Positions 9,137 to 16,259 of a stretch of DNA of 34,375 bases are shown one piece after another. Position 1 is the first letter of the stretch. Each line of letters begins with the position of its first letter. The notes beneath the pieces are model-generated. The model searched no databases. It was not told where the DNA came from and saw nothing but the letters and a program-made list of their open reading frames with translations. A program made the position numbers and the translations under genes. Source of the DNA: an uncultured Prevotella sp. (GTDB taxonomy: Bacteria; Bacteroidota; Bacteroidia; Bacteroidales; Bacteroidaceae); the NCBI GenBank assembly GCA_900314455.1, contig OMVI01000112.1, positions 1 through 34,375 on the forward strand. Direction: 5' to 3'.

Positions 9137-9140
9137 GGCA

Positions 9141-9171
9141 CAAAAATACCAATTTTTATTGACATAGCAAA
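9141..9171 (-). promoter_or_regulatory. Bacteroidetes-type promoter for miaA
   Basis: Minus strand: TTTG (9168-9171), a 19-nt spacer, TATTTTTG (9141-9148). The fit to TTTG/TAnnTTTG is full. The box ends 4 nt before the miaA start codon, which leaves almost no room for a leader. Confidence 0.65.
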
Positions 9172-9216
9172 TATATAGCTTACAATTCTTGCTGCACTGG
9201 TTTCGTCAGCAGACGT

Positions 9217-9482
9217 TTATTTGTCCTCCAAAGCATCAAGCCATGTGATTAGTCCGACTGCTCCGGCGTTCCAGTTGATAGCTATCTCGTTGGAAGCATA
9301 CGACGAATTGCTGTCGATATAAGACTCATCGGGATAGTTGGATGGGCGCCATTCTCTATCACGGCGACCTTCTCCTGCTCGGGATACATGCCCACCTGGT
9401 TGAGTTTTATGGTCTCGTCGATGCTGCTCTGGGCAAATGCCATAAGTGGAGACAGCATCAGCAGCAATGCGATTTTCCTCAT
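9217..9482 (-). pseudogene. Glycoside hydrolase family 9 endoglucanase remnant (ends only)
   Basis: Two pieces of one gene are fused. From ATG 9482, a signal peptide (MRKIALLLMLSPLMAFA|QSS) is followed by IDETIKLNQVGMYPEQEKVAVIE. This is the start of the Ig-like N-terminal domain of GH9 cellulases, whose hallmark is the LNQVGYYP block. Near 9335-9345 the reading shifts frame. The minus frame ending in TAA at 9217-9219 encodes HPSNYPDESYIDS, SSYASNEIAINWNAG and a terminal LITWLDALEDK, which resembles the GH9 C-terminus (the catalytic-site YxTNExAIxxNA region). About 45 N-terminal and 43 C-terminal codons survive; a complete gene would have several hundred more. The frames differ, so no continuous product is made past the join. 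A TAACTTTG -7-like box remains at 9515-9522. An assembly chimera is a less likely alternative. Confidence 0.8.
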
Positions 9483-9562
9483 AATATTATTCTTTAAGTT
9501 ATTGTTATAGTATGCAAAGTTACTATTTTATTTTGTTCTGTAAGTATTATCGGAAATAAAAA

Positions 9563-10462
9563 TCAAACATTTCCCAAGTAAACATGTTCTATTCCTTCTT
9601 CGTGGGCAATAGCTTCCGCTCTCTTCATGTCCGCTAATGGAGTTACCGTAGCATGCTTCATCTTGTACATTGGGAAAAATCTTGAGATATGGAGAGGACA
9701 CTTTTCGAAACCATTTACAGTCAACCATGAGAACATTTTGTGCAGCATTGCACCGTCATCGTTAATCTCAGGTATAAGCAAAAGTGTTATTTCAAGATGT
9801 ACATCCATCTCTTTGAGTATAAGTAAAGTACGCAATATTGGTTCAAGTGATGCTCCGTTGTATTTCCGATAGGTCTCATCGGAGAAGGATTTCAAGTCGA
9901 TATTGGCTGCATCAAGGTCTGGAGCGAGTTTGCGCAGCGGCTCTTCGTTAACGTATCCGGCACTGACAAGGACATTGTAAAGTCCTCTTTCGTGGGCGAG
10001 TTTGGCAGTATCAAAGACATATTCGTACCAGGTCAGCGGTTCCGTATATGTATAAGCAATTGTTGGAAGATGATGATTGACAGCCAACTTTACAAGTTCC
10101 TCGGGGCTACAGTCGTAGCTTTGAACTTCGTCGGGTGCAACTTGTGAGATGGTATAGTTCTGACAATTAGGGCAACGAAGGTTGCAACCAGTGCAAGCAA
10201 CTGACAAGCAGCGCGTTCCAGGATGCCATTCAGCCAAAGGTTTCTTCTCTATCGGGTCGTCAGCAATGGCACATGGATGCCCGTAAGCTAGCGAATACAA
10301 CTTTCCTTCTATGTTCTTTCGGGAGCGGCAGCGCCCCACTCTCCCCTCCTTAATCACACATTGGTGAGGGCAAAGGGTGCAAATGACATCGGTGGAAGAC
10401 GAAGATATCGTTCCATTTTCATTACTCTTATTGTATGGAAGATAATATTCAGCAAGTTTCAT
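9563..10462 (-). CDS. AmmeMemoRadiSam system radical SAM enzyme
   Basis: The protein resembles pyruvate formate-lyase activating enzymes. The radical SAM cluster motif CNLRCPNC places three Cys in a CxxxCxxC pattern (C104, C108, C111 counted from the ATG at 10495). An N-terminal CTLCPHQC...GRC block adds further cysteines typical of this subfamily. Later motifs include YTYTEPLTWYEYV and NIDLKSFSDETYRKYNG. The ATG at 10462 (MKLAEYYLP) is preferred: GGAG lies 8 nt before it and family proteins begin at this point. The upstream ATG at 10495 would add 11 residues and overlap the neighbour by 20 nt. The family co-occurs with Memo and AMMECR1 proteins, as here, and its substrate is not established. 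The product is presumably cytosolic. Confidence 0.88.
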   Translation of the reverse strand: MKLAEYYLPYNKSNENGTISSSSTDVICTLCPHQCVIKEGRVGRCRSRKNIEGKLYSLAYGHPCAIADDPIEKKPLAEWHPGTRCLSVACTGCNLRCPNCQNYTISQVAPDEVQSYDCSPEELVKLAVNHHLPTIAYTYTEPLTWYEYVFDTAKLAHERGLYNVLVSAGYVNEEPLRKLAPDLDAANIDLKSFSDETYRKYNGASLEPILRTLLILKEMDVHLEITLLLIPEINDDGAMLHKMFSWLTVNGFEKCPLHISRFFPMYKMKHATVTPLADMKRAEAIAHEEGIEHVYLGNV

Positions 10463-10475
10463 AGGCAAATCTCCG

Positions 10476-12050
10476 TTAATGCTTCCAGAGCTCATGCGAG
10501 CCGAATATTATAGCCATATAAGTATAAAGCTCAGCGGTCTTCCATCCGTCCCATCCTATTCCGGCTTTGTCCTGTGCACAATGGCCCAGGAATTCCTCCT
10601 TGGTCCAGTTGACTTCATCGGCAACCTGAGGCAGGAAAGTACCGCTACGGAATCCTTTCCGCATGTAGATTCCCTCTTTGCCATAGCGAAATTCGTTAAT
10701 GTCATGAATGCGTTTCAATGGGGTAAGGACACTTATTTCAATGTCAATATCATCGATTTCATCGGTTCTTAGCGACGGAAAGCGCGGGTCTTCGAAAGCT
10801 GCGGCGCGCGCCATCTTGCTTGTTATCTTTCCAAGTGGTATGTCCTCGCCGAAGTGACCTATGCAGCCACGCAGGTGTCCGTGCTTAGTGAGAGTCACAA
10901 AGACGCCCAGCTTTCTTTCGAACACAGCCGTTGGCGTCACCTTCTTGTGCATACTGTCAGGCGTAATGGCATTCCATGCGACGTTGAGCAATTGCAATTT
11001 GTCATCATCAGACAAACTAAAATCTGTCGACGCAGTATTTTTTGCGTTCTCTTTGGCTCGAGTCAAGGTAAAGGAATGGTATCCTACAACCTCGTCTTTA
11101 CCACCGTAAGGAGAGTCACCGGAGTTCAAATAGGTGACGTGATGCATCTTTAAGCCTTCCTTCATTGTGTTACTGTTATCTTGTTGAGCCATAAGCAGTA
11201 GCACGGAGATGGCACATTGCCCGCAGGCGCTTGTGTACAGGTTTCGAATATGCAGCGAATCGTTCTTCTCCAGTGCATCAATGAAGTCGTCGATATTACC
11301 ACTTTCAAGTGCCCGGCCAGTATTTCCGTCAACGTTAACAGCGTCTTTATACGAAGGATAGTGGCTGAAATCGCTGCTAATGACAAAGAGATTGTTTGCC
11401 GTGAAATAAGGCTTCAAGGCGTCAGCAATCCTCTTCAGAGATGCAAAGTCCTGTGTTCCTATTATTATCGGAACAATTTTCGGCATGGTTTTGAGCCTGT
11501 ACTGAAGGAACGGCAACTGCACTTCGAGGCAGTGTTCACGGTCGTGAGCAGCGGGATTGTATGTGAATACATCGCTTGAAGCTTCAATCTTCTTACACAA
11601 TTCCCTATTAGCTGGCACATCACCGAGCGGAGTCCGGTATGCGTCGAACGCTGTTGCAACCGATGCCCCCTCAAATGCAACATAGTGAGAAGGACCCAGC
11701 AAGAATATATTGTCATAGTGCGCATCCTCCGGAACACGCAGGAAAGCAGAAGCTGCGACAACTCCAGAGAACACATAGCCTGCATGTGGGACGATGACAG
11801 CTTGTAAAGCAGAGTCGCTTTCACGTTCCTTCTTCGACAGTGGAGCCATGATAGCAGCGCCATCGTAGCACCGCCGCACGTCATTCCTCAGTCTCAGAGC
11901 ATCCGCATCATAGAATTTGCCTGCGACAGCAGCAGGTCTTATGTTTTGAGCCATAATGTTTCCTCCTGTAAAAAGGTATAATAAAACTAGTAATTTGGTT
12001 TTCAAGCCAACCGAATTGTGGCGTTTTGATGTAGTGGTATGTTGTATCAT
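10476..12050 (-). CDS. Memo-AMMECR1 fusion protein (AmmeMemoRadiSam proteins B and A)
   Basis: Two families normally encoded separately are joined in 524 residues. The Memo part (about 37-315) keeps residues matching the metal-site positions of human MEMO1: H89 (VPHAGYVFSG), H122 (LGPSHY), D227 and H230 (SSDFSHY), C276 (SACGQ). The AMMECR1 part (about 340-524) has HLRGCIGHF, DPRFPSL, EISVLTPL, and FRSGTFLPQVA. The biochemical role of both families is unsettled. Two starts are well supported. The ATG at 12050 has AGGAGG 5 nt upstream and a consensus promoter, and adds a basic N-terminus, the hydrophobic LLVLLYLF and IMA|Q, which looks like a signal peptide. The internal ATG at 11954 (M33, MAQNIRP) also has AGGAGG, 7 nt upstream, and would give a 492-residue cytosolic form. 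The radical SAM gene follows immediately. Confidence 0.92.
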   Translation of the reverse strand: MIQHTTTSKRHNSVGLKTKLLVLLYLFTGGNIMAQNIRPAAVAGKFYDADALRLRNDVRRCYDGAAIMAPLSKKERESDSALQAVIVPHAGYVFSGVVAASAFLRVPEDAHYDNIFLLGPSHYVAFEGASVATAFDAYRTPLGDVPANRELCKKIEASSDVFTYNPAAHDREHCLEVQLPFLQYRLKTMPKIVPIIIGTQDFASLKRIADALKPYFTANNLFVISSDFSHYPSYKDAVNVDGNTGRALESGNIDDFIDALEKNDSLHIRNLYTSACGQCAISVLLLMAQQDNSNTMKEGLKMHHVTYLNSGDSPYGGKDEVVGYHSFTLTRAKENAKNTASTDFSLSDDDKLQLLNVAWNAITPDSMHKKVTPTAVFERKLGVFVTLTKHGHLRGCIGHFGEDIPLGKITSKMARAAAFEDPRFPSLRTDEIDDIDIEISVLTPLKRIHDINEFRYGKEGIYMRKGFRSGTFLPQVADEVNWTKEEFLGHCAQDKAGIGWDGWKTAELYTYMAIIFGSHELWKH

Positions 12051-12067
12051 CGCATCCTCCTAGACTA

Positions 12068-12097
12068 CAAAGATACTAATATTTAGCATTCCTGCAA
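12068..12097 (-). promoter_or_regulatory. Promoter of the AmmeMemoRadiSam operon
   Basis: Minus strand: TTG (12095-12097), 19-nt spacer, TATCTTTG (12068-12075). The box sits 17 nt before the ATG at 12050, and an AGGAGG lies in between. This position permits translation from the longer start. A poorer candidate (TTG, 18 nt, TAGTTTTA) lies inside the first 33 codons. Confidence 0.65.
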
Positions 12098-12145
12098 CAA
12101 TCAAAAGGCAATTATGCAATAGCTTTTCAAGTTTATTAACTGTAC

Positions 12146-12192
12146 AGAAAAAGGCGGAAACCACTCCAAACTCTGTGGAGTTGTTTCCGCCT
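12146..12192 (-). terminator. Rho-independent terminator of the beta-barrel gene
   Basis: A 16-bp stem with one mismatch pairs 12152-12167 with 12177-12192 around a 9-nt loop. On the minus strand the GC-rich arm is followed by TTTTTCTG. It lies about 55 nt after the stop of the outer-membrane gene. Confidence 0.85.
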
Positions 12193-12247
12193 ATATGCGA
12201 AGTCTCTGACTGCAACTTAAGCAGTCAAGTTGATGTTTATATGCTTA

Positions 12248-12802
12248 TTAGAAGTTGTAATAAACTCCGAAGGTTACGTTATTGCCGTCAACATCTGCGC
12301 CCCAAGCGCTTGATGCCTTAGCACCGTCGAAGTCTTCCTTCTCCTGCTTCCAACCGAAGAAACCTACGTGAGCAACGAAGCTAACCTTTTCGTTGAGGTT
12401 TACGGCGATACCTGGCTTCAAACCAACCTGCCATGCGTTGACAGATGAACCCAGAACATTGCCTGCATGGTTGTAGTGAGTGTAGCCGAAGCCACCATCA
12501 ACGAATACATTTACGTACTTCGAATGAACGAAAGTGTAACGAGCGTAAGGCTGTACAGTGAAGTAGTTAGAGCTCTCGCCCTCGATGTTTACAGGGGTTC
12601 CCTTACCGAAACCAACAACAGTACCAACTGCCCAGTTCTTGTCGAAGCTGTAACCAACCTCTGGAAGAACCTGATAAGTTGTGGTCTTGTCGCCGCCATT
12701 TACCTTTGCAGATGCGACACCGAAGCTACCACCGAGGTAAACCTGTGCTGAAGCTGCAACTGTCATAGCTGCTGCTACGAGTGTAAGTAAAATCTTTTTC
12801 AT
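12248..12802 (-). CDS. Outer membrane beta-barrel protein
   Basis: The 184-residue protein starts with a clear signal peptide (MKKILLTLVAAAMTVAASA|QVY). The mature part is built of alternating, aromatic-rich strands and ends in YYNF, with the terminal Phe typical of outer-membrane barrels. Glycine-rich turns and strand segments such as AVGTVVGFGKG, FTVQPYARYTF, VNVFVDGGFGYTHYN, VSFVAHVGFFGW and NVTFGVYYNF suggest about eight strands, as in the small OmpX/OmpW-like OMP_b-brl family. The function may be structural or adhesive; no substrate can be read from the sequence. It is monocistronic, with its own terminator and a 5' leader of about 85 nt that contains an AGAGC/GCTCT hairpin (12869-12882). 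Confidence 0.88.
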   Translation of the reverse strand: MKKILLTLVAAAMTVAASAQVYLGGSFGVASAKVNGGDKTTTYQVLPEVGYSFDKNWAVGTVVGFGKGTPVNIEGESSNYFTVQPYARYTFVHSKYVNVFVDGGFGYTHYNHAGNVLGSSVNAWQVGLKPGIAVNLNEKVSFVAHVGFFGWKQEKEDFDGAKASSAWGADVDGNNVTFGVYYNF

Positions 12803-12893
12803 CTTTCTTGAATCCTTTCTAATAATCTTTTTATTGATGTTTGTTACTAAGATACATATATCTTGCCAAAGAGCTTATGCTCTAAAGTTGGTG

Positions 12894-12901
12894 CAAAATT
12901 A
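12894..12901 (-). promoter_or_regulatory. Probable -7 box for the beta-barrel gene
   Basis: Minus-strand TAATTTTG matches TAnnTTTG and lies 91 nt upstream of the start codon. No clear TTTG appears at 19-21 nt spacing; the nearest is at 14 nt. The promoter is therefore only half supported. Confidence 0.4.
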
Positions 12902-13055
12902 ATGTTTTTACAATACAAATGAAAATAATTAGCATTAGAAAACACTCAGTTACACTTTTTATTGACTTGTGTCAATCTTCTTGATATTTATCAATTCAGG
13001 CGCTAAACCTCAATTTGTCGATAATTGTAAAATAGTTTACTCACTGATAATCAAC
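12902..13055. other. AT-rich intergenic stretch, no gene seen
   Basis: This is the start of the gap between the beta-barrel gene and manC (12803-13235 in total). Nothing protein-like is seen on either strand here. The only open frame, 12969-13220 on the plus strand, runs through a terminator stem and has no recognisable features. Confidence 0.5.
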
Positions 13056-13094
13056 GAAAAACGCGCTGCAAAACATAGTCGTTTTGCAACGCGT
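13056..13094 (-). terminator. Rho-independent terminator downstream of manC
   Basis: A 14-bp stem with one mismatch pairs 13061-13074 with 13081-13094 around the loop ATAGTC. On the minus strand it is followed by TTTTTC. It lies about 140 nt after the manC stop and is the first terminator met in that direction. Confidence 0.8.
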
Positions 13095-13133
13095 CTCATT
13101 ATTTTTGGAACATTAAATATATTCTGTTGTGTT

Positions 13134-13211
13134 CTACGGCAGTTTGTTGTAGTCGCTGTCGCTTACTGCCTCAAGCCATTCGTTGGAAGCTCCTTCCTCT
13201 ACATTAGTCAT
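13134..13211 (-). CDS. Small ORF in the same frame downstream of manC (doubtful)
   Basis: An ATG-initiated frame of 25 codons (it ends WLEAVSDSDYNKLP) lies between the manC stop and the terminator. It is in the same frame as manC, separated by TAA and eight sense codons. It has no Shine-Dalgarno sequence. The composition looks protein-like (acidic, with Trp and Tyr), so it may be a former C-terminal extension, a decayed gene end or a small protein. No function can be given. Confidence 0.2.
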   Translation of the reverse strand: MTNVEEGASNEWLEAVSDSDYNKLP

Positions 13212-13235
13212 TATATATAATAATGTATAGATACT

Positions 13236-14330
13236 TTAAGCATAGTCATCACCAAGTTTCAGCTGTATCTCGTTGACATACTTGCGGACAAGCGACGACG
13301 AATCGCCCTTCTTGCATATAAAGAGTACGTTGCCTTCCTCGGCAACTATGAACCCGTCGAGACCGTTAATGACTGCAAGTCTACCCTTTGGCAGCTTCAC
13401 GACATTGTTGTGTGAGTCATCGAAGATAGCCTGCGTGTCGACTAAGACATTATCGCCTTCCGTTTTGCTGGTGGCCTCGTAAATGCCATGCCACGTACCG
13501 AGGTCAGCCCATCCGAAGTCGCATTTCATCACATAGACGTTGTCGCTCTTCTCCAGAATTCCATAGTCGATTGACAAATTAGGGAATGACGGGAAGTGCT
13601 CGTCGACATACAAGTTTTCCTCCTCTATCGTCCAGTCAGGGCGAAGGTTGTCGAGGTTGCGCAGGATTGCTGGCATAAACGTTCCCATACACTTCCTCAA
13701 ATAGCGCACATTCGAAAGGAATAGTCCCGTGTTCCAGTACCATTCGCCGCTTTCGACAAACATATTGGCAAACTCACGGTCAGGTTTCTCGGTGAAAGCC
13801 TTTACCTTGAAGATGTCATCGACGCCCGAATGCTCGCCAACCTGAATGTAACCGTAACCAGGTTCAGGCCTTGTCGGCTTCACGCCCATAGTAAGCAGGC
13901 GGTCGTTTTGCTCCACGAACTCTAGTCCTTCAATGATATTGTCACGAAAAACATCATCGCGCACAATAGCCTGGTCGCTCGGAGTAACGATGATGCATGC
14001 ATGTGGATTGATACGGTCTATGCGGTGGGCAGCCCAAGCCACGCTGGGCGCAGTGTTGCGGTGCACCGGTTCAGCCATGATATGGTTGCCGTCGACTTCG
14101 GGCAGTTGCTCGACAACATAATGAAGATATTGCTTTGTTGTGTTTATGAAGATATTTTCCTTTGGAACAATCTTCACAAATCGGTCATAGGTCTGCTGGA
14201 GTTGCGTTCTGCCGACACCAAAGAAGTCGAGAAATTGTTTTGGTTTCGCGTCGCGGCTGCAAGGCCACAGACGCTTACCTTTGCCTCCCGCAAGGATGAC
14301 ACAGTAATAATTGGTGTTCTTAATAGCCAT
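13236..14330 (-). CDS. manC: Mannose-1-phosphate guanylyltransferase
   Basis: The enzyme makes GDP-mannose from mannose-1-phosphate and GTP in the cytosol, supplying mannose, fucose and related sugars for surface glycans. The 364-residue protein has the nucleotidyltransferase signature LAGGKGKRLWPCSR near residues 14-27. It also has PKQFLDFFG, MAEPVHRNTAPSVAWAA, TPSDQAIV, PGYGYIQVGE, the AFTEKPD metal/sugar block and the CDFGWADLGTW block of this family. It lacks the C-terminal phosphomannose-isomerase cupin found in longer bifunctional homologues (about 470 residues), so it is a single-function form. It is divergent from the transporter gene and has its own consensus promoter. Confidence 0.93.
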   Translation of the reverse strand: MAIKNTNYYCVILAGGKGKRLWPCSRDAKPKQFLDFFGVGRTQLQQTYDRFVKIVPKENIFINTTKQYLHYVVEQLPEVDGNHIMAEPVHRNTAPSVAWAAHRIDRINPHACIIVTPSDQAIVRDDVFRDNIIEGLEFVEQNDRLLTMGVKPTRPEPGYGYIQVGEHSGVDDIFKVKAFTEKPDREFANMFVESGEWYWNTGLFLSNVRYLRKCMGTFMPAILRNLDNLRPDWTIEEENLYVDEHFPSFPNLSIDYGILEKSDNVYVMKCDFGWADLGTWHGIYEATSKTEGDNVLVDTQAIFDDSHNNVVKLPKGRLAVINGLDGFIVAEEGNVLFICKKGDSSSLVRKYVNEIQLKLGDDYA

Positions 14331-14356
14331 TATAGTTTAGATTCGATTAACATGTA

Positions 14357-14388
14357 CAAAGGTATATATTTACTTTCCGTCAGCCAAA
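14357..14388 (-). promoter_or_regulatory. Bacteroidetes-type promoter for manC
   Basis: Minus strand: TTTG (14385-14388), 20-nt spacer, TACCTTTG (14357-14364), ending 26 nt before the manC ATG. Both boxes match the consensus. Confidence 0.7.
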
Positions 14389-14458
14389 ACTTTTTATCTT
14401 TTTTATCCAATTGTACTAAATTTTCACCCGAAAAATCGTTTATGCCGCAATAACTTAC

Positions 14459-14466
14459 TAATTTTG
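14459..14466 (+). promoter_or_regulatory. Probable -7 box for the AspT-type transporter gene
   Basis: TAATTTTG matches TAnnTTTG and lies 35 nt before the ATG at 14502. The upstream element is weak: TTTA at 14439-14442 with only 16 nt spacing. Confidence 0.45.
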
Positions 14467-14501
14467 CAAACCGAAACGAAGATTCCCTAATTTCAATAAA
14501 A

Positions 14502-16190
14502 ATGGAACTGATACAACATTTGTTTGAAGGATTGCCAACGCTTTGGGGCGGTGGCGTTGCCCATTCGGTTATGATACTGTCTCTTGTCATCTCACTTGGA
14601 CTGTTGCTGGGAAAGATTAAGGTTGCCAACATATCTCTCGGACTGGCGTGGGTGCTCTTTATAGGAATTGTCTTCGGGCACTTCGCCTTCAACCTCGACC
14701 AGCACTTGCTTCACTTCCTGAAAGAATTCGGACTCATACTGTTTGTCTACAGTATCGGAATACAAGTCGGACCAAGTATCGTTTCGTCATTCCGTCGGGG
14801 CGGACTGAAGCTCAATATCCTTGCCGTCATTACCATTGCGCTGAGTATAATAGCAATGCTCAACATCGCTTACGCAACCGGTACGAAGGTATCGACGATG
14901 GCTGGCATCCTGTCCGGTGCCGTTACCAACACGCCGGGACTGGGAGCTGCACAGCAGGCGTTCAGCGACATGCACGGCATCGACGCTCCGGAAATAGCAA
15001 TGGCATACGCCGTCACATACCCTGTCGGTGTCATCGGTGTCATCGTTTGCTTCATTATATTAAAGTATGCCTTGCGAATCGATACACAGAAGGAGGAGCA
15101 AGAGGCAAAGCGAGGTCTTGGAGCAACTGAGGACATGACTGTAAGGCACTTCACGGTGTGCGTCACCAACAAGCTCATCGTCGGCAAAACGCTTAAGGAA
15201 ATCCGTGACATCGTTCAGCGTGACTTCGTCATCTCGCGAATGCTGCCTGTTGGAACGGAACGCCATACCGACATTGTGAACGGACGGACGACGTTCCGGC
15301 TCGGCGACAAAATGCTGATAACGGCAAAGCCAAAGGACATAGACCCAATCATAACGGTGTTTGGCGAGCCGGCTGAAGTCGACTGGCAGAAATGCGACAA
15401 GCACCATGTCGTGAGCCGTATCCTCATCACCAAGCCTAACATCAACGGCAAGACGATTGCCCAACTCAAGATTCGCACGCACTTCGGGGCCAACATCACA
15501 CGTGTTTACCGTTCCGGAGTAGAACTCGTTGCAGCACCGCAACTGCGTTTGCAGATGGGCGACAGTCTGACAATTGTTGGAACGGAACTCGCCATAAGCC
15601 AAACGGAAAAGATGCTCGGAAACTCCATGAAGAAGCTCAACGTACCGAACCTGATACCTATTTTCCTTGGTATCGCTCTCGGATGCGTACTCGCCAATAT
15701 CCCATTCTATCTTCCGGGAATCGACCAGCCACTAAAGCTTGGACTCACAGGTGGACCGCTTATAGTCGCTATTCTTATCGGATATTTCGGTCCGAAGTAC
15801 AAGTTGATAACGTATAATACTATCTCTGCCAACCTTATGGTACGCGAAATCGGTATCTGTATCTTCCTTGCATGCGTAGGACTGGGCTGCGGAAAGGACT
15901 TCGTGCATACCGTTGTCAACGCAGAGGGATTGACGTGGATTGGCTATGGCGCCATTGTTACGATTCTACCGATACTTATCGGCGGACTCATCGGGCGTTA
16001 CTTCTTCCACCTCAACTTCTATACTCTGCTTGGAGTGCTTGCAGGAGCCAATACGAATCCTCCTGCTTTGAACTATGCCAACGATACTACTGCGAGCGAC
16101 GCGCCTGCCGTTGCCTACTCAACTGTGTACCCGTTCGCTATGTTCCTCCGCATTATCACGATTCAGATTATAATTCTGACACTTGGATAG
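14502..16190 (+). CDS. AspT/YidE/YbjL-type putative transporter
   Basis: The 562-residue membrane protein belongs to the aspartate:alanine exchanger-like family, recognised by its duplicated membrane domain. The N-terminal half (about 1-195) has several hydrophobic helices and the loop SGAVTNTPGLGAAQQAF. The C-terminal half (about 385-562) repeats the pattern with AGANTNPPALNYAND. Between them lie two cytoplasmic TrkA-C (RCK-C) type domains, about 210-290 and 300-375, each with the GKTLxEI / GDxLxI pattern. Family members exchange amino or dicarboxylic acids; the substrate of this branch is not known, and the RCK-C domains suggest ligand control. It is divergent from manC. No neighbouring gene hints at the cargo. 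Confidence 0.88.
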   Translation: MELIQHLFEGLPTLWGGGVAHSVMILSLVISLGLLLGKIKVANISLGLAWVLFIGIVFGHFAFNLDQHLLHFLKEFGLILFVYSIGIQVGPSIVSSFRRGGLKLNILAVITIALSIIAMLNIAYATGTKVSTMAGILSGAVTNTPGLGAAQQAFSDMHGIDAPEIAMAYAVTYPVGVIGVIVCFIILKYALRIDTQKEEQEAKRGLGATEDMTVRHFTVCVTNKLIVGKTLKEIRDIVQRDFVISRMLPVGTERHTDIVNGRTTFRLGDKMLITAKPKDIDPIITVFGEPAEVDWQKCDKHHVVSRILITKPNINGKTIAQLKIRTHFGANITRVYRSGVELVAAPQLRLQMGDSLTIVGTELAISQTEKMLGNSMKKLNVPNLIPIFLGIALGCVLANIPFYLPGIDQPLKLGLTGGPLIVAILIGYFGPKYKLITYNTISANLMVREIGICIFLACVGLGCGKDFVHTVVNAEGLTWIGYGAIVTILPILIGGLIGRYFFHLNFYTLLGVLAGANTNPPALNYANDTTASDAPAVAYSTVYPFAMFLRIITIQIIILTLG

Positions 16191-16202
16191 ATTGCTATGG
16201 TA

Positions 16203-16230
16203 TTGAGCGTTCTTGTGTTGTGTAACTTTG
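16203..16230 (+). promoter_or_regulatory. Probable promoter for the YD-repeat protein gene
   Basis: TTG (16203-16205), a 17-nt spacer, then TAACTTTG (16223-16230). The -7 box is exact, but the spacing is shorter than usual. It lies inside the longer possible reading frame that begins at 16197 and so favours the ATG at 16260. Confidence 0.45.
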
Positions 16231-16259
16231 CAAAGTATTATTTACAGGATTTTTTCAAT

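Noticed and set aside
12969-13220. 83-codon plus-strand frame between the beta-barrel gene and manC
   Set aside because: It runs through both arms of a minus-strand terminator and has no signal, motif or promoter.
15060-15602. 180-codon minus-strand open frame inside the AspT-type transporter gene
   Set aside because: It is antisense to the RCK-C domains, with no motif or promoter. The plus-strand gene explains the sequence.
16197-16259. Longer start for the YD-repeat protein
   Set aside because: A TAACTTTG box lies inside these codons, and the signal peptide begins properly at 16260.
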